A model generated the notes under the pieces. That model did no database searches, was not told where the DNA came from, and worked only from the letters and a program-made list of their open reading frames with translations. A stretch of DNA of 64,000 nt from Novosphingobium sp. Rr 2-17 (GTDB lineage Bacteria > Pseudomonadota > Alphaproteobacteria > Sphingomonadales > Sphingomonadaceae). Of the stretch, positions 43,710 to 50,787 are shown one piece after another (within the stretch, counting starts at the first letter, position 1; every line of letters starts with the position of its first letter). Both the position numbers and the translations under genes were made by a program. Location: positions 1 through 64,000 of the forward strand of contig NZ_AKFJ01000150.1 in assembly GCF_000272475.1 (NCBI RefSeq). The letters run 5' to 3'.

Positions 43710-46501
43710 AATTGAACCGCCTCCTTCTTCTCGCCACTTGCCTGACGCTTGCGGCGCCCCTCACTGCCCAGGAACGGCCCGTTCCCACGCCCGAGCAAGT
43801 GCTGGGCCACCGGATGGGGGAGGATCGCTACGTTCCTTCGTACGATGAGATGATGGCGTATTGGCAGGCGATCGCCGCCGTCAGCGACCGGGTCAAACTG
43901 GTCGATATCGGTCCGTCCACCGAAGGCCGCCGGCAAGTCATGGCGGTCGTCTCCTCGCCCGAAAACCTTGCCAAGCTGGACGAGTACCGGGAGACCAGCC
44001 GCGCGCTGGGCACTGCCGAAGGCATCGACGAGGCGCGCGCCCGCGTCATGGCAGCGACCGGCAAAGCGATGGTGTGGATCGACGGCGGCCTGCATGCCAG
44101 CGAGGTCGAGGCGCAGACCGCACTGATCGCCCAAGTCCACGATCTCGTCTCCTCGGACGATCCCGAAGCGCGCAAGATCCGCGACAACGTCGTGACCTTG
44201 TTCGTGCCGGACAATCCGGACGGTCAGCAGTTCGTCGCCGACTGGTACATGCGGATCAAGGAGCCGTCGAAGCGCGAGCCGGACCTGAAGTCACTGCCGC
44301 GCCTCTACCATCCCTATGTCGGGCACGACAACAACCGCGACTTCTACATGGCCACCCAAGTAGAAACCCAGAACATGGTGCGCGTGCTCTATCGCGACTG
44401 GCGCCCGCAGATCGTCATGAACCAGCACCAGACCGGCCCTGCGGGCACCGTGCTGTTCCTCCCCCCGTTCCGCGACCCGTTCAATTATCACTACGAGCCG
44501 CTGGTAATCTCCAGCCTCGACGAGGTGGGGGCCACGTTGCAAAGCCGCCTGCTGTCCGAGAACAAGGGCGGTGCGACCACCCGCAGCGGTGCGCACTACG
44601 ATACGTGGTACAACGGCAACCTGCGAACCTCGACGTACTTCCACAACGCCGTGGGCATACTGGTCGAGATCATCGGCAGCCCAGTGCCAGAGACGATCCC
44701 CTTCGTCCCCGAACGCCAAGTGCCGGGCAACGATCAGGCGCTGCCGGCCAAGCCTGGTCCGTGGACGATGGCCCAATCGGTCGGTTACAGCCTTTCTCTG
44801 GCACGTGGGCTGCTGACGTATGCAGCGAACAACCGCGAGAAGCTGCTGCTGGATCGCTGGCGGATGGGGGCCAACGCCATCGCCAAGGGATCGAGCGATA
44901 GCTGGACGATTTCCAAGGACCGTGTCGAGGCTGCTCACGCGGCGCTCGCGCAACGCGGCGGCAAACCCAAGCCGGTGCGCACGCGCGGCTGGAGCGAGAT
45001 CGACGCGGATCTTTACGATACCGTCCTGCACGACCCCGCCGCGCGTGATGCGCGCGCTTTCATCGTGCCGGTTGACCAGCACGATTTTCCCACGACTGCA
45101 AAATTCCTGACCTCGCTGTCGCGCCTGGGCGTCAAGATAGAGCGCGCCGAGGCATCGTTTACCGCCGCCGGCAAGACGTGGCCTGCCGGCACTTACGTTG
45201 TGCCCGCAGCCCAGGCCTATCGGGCCCATGTGCTCGACATGTTCGAACCCCAGCACTATCCGAACAACTTCGCCTATCCCGGTGGCCCGCCGATCCCGCC
45301 GGCCGATGCGTCGGGGTACACCCCGGCTTACCAGGCCGGGGTCGAGTTCGCCCGAGCGCTCGATCCGTTCAGCGTCGCTACTCGTGCCGTCAGCGGCGAT
45401 ATCGCGCCTGACCCGCAGCCGATCTTCGGCGCGGGAGCCGAGGGCAAGTCCGGCGGCTGGCTGCTCAGCCACGATCAGAACGAGACCTTCCATCTCATTA
45501 ACCGGCTGCAGGCGGCGGGGGTCGCGCTTTCGACCTATCAGACGCCGCTGTCGGTCGCGGGGCGTCCCGCCGCGCCTGGCGCCTGGTTCGTGCCTGCTTC
45601 TGCGAAAGCGCGCGCGATCGTCCAGGCTGGTGCCAAGGACTTGGGCGTGACCATTCAAGCCGTGCCCGTCGCACCAGAAGGCAAGCGCCTGGTGGTGAAA
45701 CGCCCGCGCGTCGCCGTCGTCGATCTCTACGGCGGCCTTCACCCCACCGGTTGGCTGCGCTGGATACTCGATGGGCAGGAACTGCCTTATGCGATCGTTT
45801 ATCCGCAAGAACTCGACAAGGGCGGGCTGGCGAAGAAGTTCGACATCGTCGTCGTACCCGATGCCGCCATACCCAACGCGCGCTCGGGCGTGGACGGCGG
45901 CATGTTCCGTGGTCGCTTCGACAGCCGCCAGCCGGCGGCAAAGGACATTCCGGCCCAATACCGCGCTTCCTTGGGTGACATCAGCGCCGAGAAGACCTTG
46001 CCCGCGCTGCGCGCATTTGCGCAAAGTGGCGGCACGATCCTGGCGATGGGTTCGTCAGCCTCTGGCCTCTCGGCTGCGCTCAAGCTGCCCGTTACCGATC
46101 CGCTAGTGGTGATGAAGGACGGCAAGCCGACGCCGCTGGACGCCAAGGATTTCTACGTTCCCGGCGCTTTGCTGACGGCGGATGCTCACACCACCGATCC
46201 GATTGCGTGGGGCCTCAACCCCAAGGTCGATTTGTTCTACGATTCCAGCCCGCTGTTCCGGGCCACCGCGCCCGGCGCGTCGGTTGCAGTGTCGTTCGGC
46301 GAAGGGCCGCTGCTTCACAGCGGCTGGGCCTGGCATCCGGAATACCTGAAAGACACTGCGGCAGTTCTGACTGTGCCCGAGGGGAAGGGCAAAGTCGTGC
46401 TTGTCGGCCCCGAGATCGCCTTGCGCGCCCAGACCCAGGGGGCTTTCAAGATCCTGTTCAACGCCATCGCGCTGTCCGCCGCGATGCCAGAGGGACGCTA
46501 A
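43706..46501 (+). CDS. Exported M14-family zinc carboxypeptidase-like protein
   Basis: This 931-residue protein has a signal peptide (NRLLLLATCLTLAAPLTAQ). An N-terminal M14 domain follows: YWQAIAAVSDRVKLVDIG, STEGRRQVMAVV, the zinc motif GLHASEVE (HxxE), NPDGQQFV, HDNNRDFYMATQVET and VMNQHQTGP. A large C-terminal region contains VAVVDLYGGLHPTGWLRWIL and other Rossmann-like glutamine-amidotransferase-type segments. This long M14 architecture is common in secreted peptidases of environmental bacteria. It probably trims C-terminal residues from peptides in the periplasm. It starts inside the transporter stop and ends 1 bp before the nitrilase ATG. Confidence 0.88.
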   Translation: MKLNRLLLLATCLTLAAPLTAQERPVPTPEQVLGHRMGEDRYVPSYDEMMAYWQAIAAVSDRVKLVDIGPSTEGRRQVMAVVSSPENLAKLDEYRETSRALGTAEGIDEARARVMAATGKAMVWIDGGLHASEVEAQTALIAQVHDLVSSDDPEARKIRDNVVTLFVPDNPDGQQFVADWYMRIKEPSKREPDLKSLPRLYHPYVGHDNNRDFYMATQVETQNMVRVLYRDWRPQIVMNQHQTGPAGTVLFLPPFRDPFNYHYEPLVISSLDEVGATLQSRLLSENKGGATTRSGAHYDTWYNGNLRTSTYFHNAVGILVEIIGSPVPETIPFVPERQVPGNDQALPAKPGPWTMAQSVGYSLSLARGLLTYAANNREKLLLDRWRMGANAIAKGSSDSWTISKDRVEAAHAALAQRGGKPKPVRTRGWSEIDADLYDTVLHDPAARDARAFIVPVDQHDFPTTAKFLTSLSRLGVKIERAEASFTAAGKTWPAGTYVVPAAQAYRAHVLDMFEPQHYPNNFAYPGGPPIPPADASGYTPAYQAGVEFARALDPFSVATRAVSGDIAPDPQPIFGAGAEGKSGGWLLSHDQNETFHLINRLQAAGVALSTYQTPLSVAGRPAAPGAWFVPASAKARAIVQAGAKDLGVTIQAVPVAPEGKRLVVKRPRVAVVDLYGGLHPTGWLRWILDGQELPYAIVYPQELDKGGLAKKFDIVVVPDAAIPNARSGVDGGMFRGRFDSRQPAAKDIPAQYRASLGDISAEKTLPALRAFAQSGGTILAMGSSASGLSAALKLPVTDPLVVMKDGKPTPLDAKDFYVPGALLTADAHTTDPIAWGLNPKVDLFYDSSPLFRATAPGASVAVSFGEGPLLHSGWAWHPEYLKDTAAVLTVPEGKGKVVLVGPEIALRAQTQGAFKILFNAIALSAAMPEGR

Positions 46502-46502
46502 G

Positions 46503-47336
46503 ATGCTGCGCGCCGCCGTCATCCAGCTCAACACCCGGTCCGACAAGGCCGCAAACTTGGCCGCGATCGAAACCGCCGTGCGCGCCAGCGTCGCGCGGGA
46601 TCGGCCAGACTGGATACAGCTTCCCGAACACTGCGAATGGCTGGGTGGTTCGAGCGGGGCGCCAGCCGTCGCCGAGCCTTACCGCAATGGGGCGACCTGG
46701 ACGCTGCTCTCTCGCCTGTCGCGCGAGTTGAAGGTGTGGATCCATGGGGGTTCATTCTACGAGCAGTCGGACAATCCGGGACGCGCCTACAACACGACCG
46801 TGGTCTTCGACCGGGACGGCGCAGAGCGCGCGCGCTACCGCAAAATTCATTTGTTCGACGTGACCACGGCCGATGGCGCTCAGTTTCACGAATCTGCCAC
46901 GGTCGATCCCGGCAAGCAGATCGTGACTTATGACTGCGAAGGCGTCAGCGTCGGCTGCTCGATCTGCTACGATGTTCGTTTCCCCGAGCTGTTCCAACAA
47001 CTCATGAAGCAAGGCGCGGCGCTGATCGCGGTGCCTGCCGCCTTCACGTTGTTGACGGGCAAGGATCACTGGGAAGTGCTCCTGCGCTCGCGCGCGATCG
47101 AGACTGAATGCTGGATCGCCGCCGCCGGCCAGTGGGGAAGCTATTCGACACCTGCCGGAGAGCGCCAGTCGTTCGGCCAATCGATGATCATCGACCCTTG
47201 GGGCGCGGTGGTGGCCCGCGTCTCCGATGGGCTGGGCAGTGCCTCGGCAGTGCTCGACATGAATTTCCTCGCCAAAGTCCGCCAGCAGATTCCGGTGGCC
47301 GCCAACAAGGCGATCCACGTCGAGGTCAGCCTGTGA
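46503..47336 (+). CDS. Carbon-nitrogen hydrolase (nitrilase superfamily amidase)
   Basis: This 277-residue protein has an intact catalytic triad: Glu42 in LPEHCEW, Lys114 in YRKIHLFD and Cys155 in SICYDVRFPE. It resembles NIT/omega-amidase-type members and acts on small amides in the cytosol (no signal peptide). ATG 46503 lies one base after the M14 stop, and its own stop overlaps the creatininase-family GTG (GTGA). Reaction: hydrolysis of a C-N amide bond to acid and ammonia. The substrate is unknown. Confidence 0.92.
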   Translation: MLRAAVIQLNTRSDKAANLAAIETAVRASVARDRPDWIQLPEHCEWLGGSSGAPAVAEPYRNGATWTLLSRLSRELKVWIHGGSFYEQSDNPGRAYNTTVVFDRDGAERARYRKIHLFDVTTADGAQFHESATVDPGKQIVTYDCEGVSVGCSICYDVRFPELFQQLMKQGAALIAVPAAFTLLTGKDHWEVLLRSRAIETECWIAAAGQWGSYSTPAGERQSFGQSMIIDPWGAVVARVSDGLGSASAVLDMNFLAKVRQQIPVAANKAIHVEVSL

Positions 47337-48178
47337 GTGGGCATTCCCAGGCAGGACGGCGCGCCTACGCGTTGCAAGATCTCAGCCACGCACAGTTTGC
47401 GGCGCGGCTCGCCGATCGACCCGTGATTGCGCTGCCGCTGGGTAGCCAGGAAGAGCAGGGGCCCCATGCGCCAATGGGCGATTATGTCGCTGCCGAGCGT
47501 ATCGCGATGGCCGCCTGCGAGGCTGCGAACGCGATCTGCGCGCCGGTCCTGCCGTTCGGTTACGCCGAATTCTTTCGCGGTTTCCCCGGCGGCATGCAGC
47601 TTCGCGGCAACACGTTCCGCGCCGTGCTGCGGGACATGATCGACAGCTTCATCGACCATGGCATCGACCGCGTCGTCATCGTCAACGGCCATTCGACCAA
47701 CGCGCCGCTGATCGCCGAAGTCGCCCACGCCGTGCGGCGAGAGACCGGCGTGCTGGTGCCGGCAATCCACTTGTGGCGCTCGTTGCCGGACGCGATCTGG
47801 GAGAGTGCCCACGGCGCGAACGCGACGGCAGCCCGCGGGCACGGGGCTGACCCGGTCACTTCGGTGATGATGCATCTTGCGCCCGAACTGGTCGATCTGA
47901 CGCAAGGCAGCCCCGCCGCGCGCAAGGCGGTTTTCGGCCTGCCTTCCGAGCCGCACTTCGCCAGCGCGCGCTTCGGGTCGGTGTCTGTGGACCTGCCATT
48001 GGACGCCACCGAAGTCGCCGACAACGGAATTGGTTCGGGCGATCCCTCGCTTTCGACGGCGCGCGCGGGCGCATTGTTCACCGAGTTTCTGATCGCCCAC
48101 GTCGCCGATTTCCTGACGTACTTTGCAGCGTGTGACCCACGCCGCCCTGAAACCGCGCCTGCCGGGATCGCACCGTGA
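47333..48178 (+). CDS. Creatininase-family amidohydrolase
   Basis: This protein of about 281 residues starts at GTG 47333 (GTGA overlap). It has the family opening ALPLGSQEEQGPHAPMGD, then FGYAEFFRGFPGGMQLRGNT, VVIVNGHSTN and RGHGADPVTSVMM. In typical creatininases the first motif is 'GSxEQHGPHLPxxTD'. Here the metal-ligand His position reads Gln (EEQGPH) and 'GHGGN' reads GHSTN, so metal binding may be altered. Members cleave cyclic amides, formamides or peptide C-termini (as MftE does). Adjacent genes suggest a downstream amide or peptide step. Confidence 0.85.
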   Translation: MSGHSQAGRRAYALQDLSHAQFAARLADRPVIALPLGSQEEQGPHAPMGDYVAAERIAMAACEAANAICAPVLPFGYAEFFRGFPGGMQLRGNTFRAVLRDMIDSFIDHGIDRVVIVNGHSTNAPLIAEVAHAVRRETGVLVPAIHLWRSLPDAIWESAHGANATAARGHGADPVTSVMMHLAPELVDLTQGSPAARKAVFGLPSEPHFASARFGSVSVDLPLDATEVADNGIGSGDPSLSTARAGALFTEFLIAHVADFLTYFAACDPRRPETAPAGIAP

Positions 48179-48834
48179 CGTTGGACTTTCGCCCGATGCC
48201 CGAACCAGCCGATCCCGCGCTGGTCGCCGCGCTCGCCAGAGTGGACACATCGACGCTGGGTCATTGGCGGCTCTGGGGTCTTTGCGATCCGGCGCTGCGC
48301 CCGCTGGCCCCCGGCATGAAGGCGTGCGGCACCATCGTCACGCTGGCGCTTCCCGGACCAGACGGTGCGCTTCTGCACGAGACACTGTCGCATGTCCGCG
48401 CCGGAGACGTGCTGGTCATCGACCGCCTCGGCGACACGTTGCATGCTGCGGTCGGCGGTGTCGTGGCGCAGGCCGCCGCTGTGCGTGGGGTCGCCGCGAT
48501 CGTGCTTGACGGTCCGGTGGCAGACCTTGCCGAGATACTGGAAACCGGCTTGCCGGTCTGGGCGCGCGGAACCAGCCAGCGAACGACACGCCGGCTTGGC
48601 CTGGGTGGACGCTTCAATGCCCCGGTCAGCGTTGGCGGTGTTGTGGCTCGGCCTGGCGACATCGCCTTGTGTGACGGCGATGGTGTCGTCTTTCTATCGC
48701 CGGAAGAAGCGACCAGAGACATCGAACTCGCGAACATCGCCGCGACCCGTGAAGCACTTATCCGCGAAGGCCTCGGCAAGGGGATTGCGCTCTCCGACCT
48801 GCTCGCGCCACCAGCCTTGGCGAGCGTTCGGTGA
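48175..48834 (+). CDS. RraA-family protein (HMG aldolase / oxaloacetate decarboxylase type)
   Basis: This 219-residue protein starts at GTG 48175 (GTGA overlap with the upstream gene). It has the RraA fold with GTIVTLALPGPDGALLHETL, AGDVLVIDRLGDTLHAAVGG, the central VAAIVLDGPVADL (aligned with the 'GxVxDGxxRD' motif, here with Ala for Arg) and PGDIALCDGDGVVFL. Many members are 4-hydroxy-4-methyl-2-oxoglutarate aldolases or oxaloacetate decarboxylases. The missing Arg in the DGxxRD motif makes classical aldolase activity uncertain. It ends on the first base of the Lrp gene. Confidence 0.82.
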   Translation: MTLDFRPMPEPADPALVAALARVDTSTLGHWRLWGLCDPALRPLAPGMKACGTIVTLALPGPDGALLHETLSHVRAGDVLVIDRLGDTLHAAVGGVVAQAAAVRGVAAIVLDGPVADLAEILETGLPVWARGTSQRTTRRLGLGGRFNAPVSVGGVVARPGDIALCDGDGVVFLSPEEATRDIELANIAATREALIREGLGKGIALSDLLAPPALASVR

Positions 48835-49328
48835 TGGCCGAGCGGCTGACCCTCGACGAAGCGGACCTGCGCATCCTTTCGGCGCTGCAAAAGGATGGCA
48901 CCCTCTCGATCGCTGCCTTGTCCGAGGTGATCGCGCTGTCGCACAACTCGTGCTGGCGGCGCCTGAAGCGGCTGGAGGCGGCGGGCGTCATCAAAGGGCG
49001 CGTGGCGCTGCTCGATGCTGCGAAGCTGGGGCTGGAACTGACCGCTTACGTTTCGATCCGCACCAGCGAGCACAGCGAGGAATGGCTGGCGAGTTTCAAG
49101 CGTGCCGTCGTTGCGCTGCCCGAGATCGTCGAGCTGTACCGGATGACCGGCGACGTCGACTACCTGATGAAGATCCGCATCGCCAACATCGAAGCCTACG
49201 ATCGCGTTTACAAAAAGCTCATCGGAATGGTGCGGCTTACCGACGTCAGTTCCGCGTTCGCGATGGAAGAAATGAAGAACACGACGGAGCTTCCCTTGTC
49301 CACCTCTCCTCTGACGCCGGTGAGATGA
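48834..49328 (+). CDS. Lrp/AsnC-family transcriptional regulator
   Basis: This 164-residue protein has an N-terminal helix-turn-helix (LDEADLRILSALQKDGTLSI, then AALSEVIALSHNSCWRRLKR and LEAAGVIKGRVALLD) and a RAM-type ligand domain (LTAYVSIRTSEHSEEWLASF, then ALPEIVELYRMTGDVDYLMK). Lrp/AsnC proteins sense amino acids. It follows the RraA-family gene with a TGATG junction, so the cluster carries both an IclR and an amino-acid-type regulator. This supports an amino-acid-yielding pathway. A GTG three bases upstream is an alternative start. Confidence 0.92.
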   Translation: MAERLTLDEADLRILSALQKDGTLSIAALSEVIALSHNSCWRRLKRLEAAGVIKGRVALLDAAKLGLELTAYVSIRTSEHSEEWLASFKRAVVALPEIVELYRMTGDVDYLMKIRIANIEAYDRVYKKLIGMVRLTDVSSAFAMEEMKNTTELPLSTSPLTPVR

Positions 49329-49488
49329 ATGTTCCCGATCAGAAGTAGAAAGTGAAATGATCATCCCGCGATGAGGGAAATGAAGTGGAAAAATGGGTGA
49401 GACCCTCAACCAGCGGTCTCGATAGAATGCTTCTCATCATGGCAGCCCGAAAGTGGGCGCTCCGCAATAAAATATTAGGACAGCTTAC

Positions 49489-50661
49489 GTGAAATTCGAC
49501 GATCTTCCGTCAGGTGAAGCCACTAGAATGATCCACCCTGCTCCAGATGGGGATATCGTTCTGCGTACTGCTGCGCCGGTACTGCAAAGAGGCACCACCG
49601 TTCTTCTCGATAGCTGCGAGGCCTTTGGTCGCAAGTCGCCGACTTACGGGCGCTCGGGCCTCGCAACCCAAGCCGAACTGCGCCGATCGCTGTGTACGCT
49701 GGAACAAGGCGAAGTCGCCGAACTCTACCCCTCCGGGCTTGCCGCCTTGTCCGGTGCGATCCTGGCGGTATGCCGCGCCGGTGACGAGATCCTGATCTGT
49801 GACACCATCTACGGCCCGACCCGTCGTTTCGCCGAGAGCACGATGGCCGACTACGGCGTCACCACGCGCTATTTTCCGGCTGACATCGCGCTCGACGAAC
49901 TCGAAGGGTTGATCGGTCCGTCCACGCGACTGATCGTGCTGGAAAGTCCCGGATCGCTGACCCTGGACATGATGGACATTCCTGCCCTGGCCGCGCTCGC
50001 CCGGTCGCGCGGGGTGCTGACGCTTGTCGACAATACTTATGCGGCGGGTGTGCTGTTCAAGCCGCTCGACCACGGGATCGACATCTCGGTCCAGGCCCTG
50101 ACCAAATATGTGTGCGGCCATTCGGACGTGTTCATGGGCTGCGCCGTGGCGCGCGGCGAAGTTGGCGAAATGCTCAAGCGTTCCTCGCGTAGTGTCGGCT
50201 GGGCCGTGTCTTCCGATGACGCGTATCTTGCTCTGCGAGGGCTGCGGACGCTTCACGCCCGCCTTGCTCGGCATGGCGAGAGCGCTCTGGAAGTTGCCAC
50301 CTGGCTCGCCGCGCAACCCCAGGTGAGCGAGGTGCTGTGCCCGGCTTTACCTGGTTCGCGAGGCCATGAGGTGTTCAAGCGCGACTATCTGGGCGGTAAT
50401 GGCCTGGTGACCATTGTGCTGGATGCACCGGAAAGCGCCGCAACCGCCTTTCTCGATGCCCTGCGCATTTTCGGGTTGGGTTTTAGTTGGGGTGGGTTCG
50501 AGAGCCTTGCCATCCCGTGCAACGACCAGTTGCGTCAGCGCCGTTTCGCACCCGCATTGGAGCAGCCGGTGATCCGCCTTCACGTCGGTTTGGAGAACAC
50601 GGCTGACCTCATCGCCGAACTTCGAACTGCGCTGACCGCACGCGCGGAAGCAAGAATTTAA
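49489..50661 (+). CDS. Cys/Met-metabolism PLP enzyme (cystathionine beta-lyase-like)
   Basis: This 390-residue protein of the Cys/Met PLP family (fold type I) has PVLQRGTTVLLDS, YGRSGLATQAELRRSL, YPSGLAALSGAILAV, TIYGPTRRF and LVDNTYAAGVLFKPLDHG. The PLP lysine lies in LTKYVCGHSD (near residue 206), and FSWGGFESLA and RLHVGLE follow. The GRSGLAT opening resembles cystathionine beta-lyase MetC of alphaproteobacteria. It cleaves C-S bonds of cystathionine or related sulfur amino acids. GTG 49489 has a TAGGA site about 9 nt upstream. It follows the Lrp gene after a 160-bp gap and may have its own promoter. Confidence 0.86.
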   Translation: MKFDDLPSGEATRMIHPAPDGDIVLRTAAPVLQRGTTVLLDSCEAFGRKSPTYGRSGLATQAELRRSLCTLEQGEVAELYPSGLAALSGAILAVCRAGDEILICDTIYGPTRRFAESTMADYGVTTRYFPADIALDELEGLIGPSTRLIVLESPGSLTLDMMDIPALAALARSRGVLTLVDNTYAAGVLFKPLDHGIDISVQALTKYVCGHSDVFMGCAVARGEVGEMLKRSSRSVGWAVSSDDAYLALRGLRTLHARLARHGESALEVATWLAAQPQVSEVLCPALPGSRGHEVFKRDYLGGNGLVTIVLDAPESAATAFLDALRIFGLGFSWGGFESLAIPCNDQLRQRRFAPALEQPVIRLHVGLENTADLIAELRTALTARAEARI

Positions 50662-50669
50662 AAAGCAAA

Positions 50670-50698
50670 GCCCCCGGCAGCCTCACGAGGCCGGGGGC
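50670..50698. terminator. GC-rich hairpin after the PLP enzyme gene
   Basis: GCCCCCGGC (50670-50678) pairs perfectly with GCCGGGGGC (50690-50698) around an 11-nt loop, 9 bp after the stop. The T-rich tract follows it on the minus strand (CTTTGCTTTTT), so on the plus strand it may attenuate rather than end transcription into the TonB gene. Confidence 0.55.
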
Positions 50699-50787
50699 GA
50701 ATGCACCGCCCGACAACGAGGCGGACACAGGAGGAAGTGGGCTATCATTGGCGGCTCAGGGGCCGTCGCACAAAATGGGGGATTTCA

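Noticed and set aside
44291-46024. 577-codon open frame antisense to the M14 peptidase
   Set aside because: Shadow of the opposite coding strand with low-complexity Arg/Gly/Val composition and no start signal.
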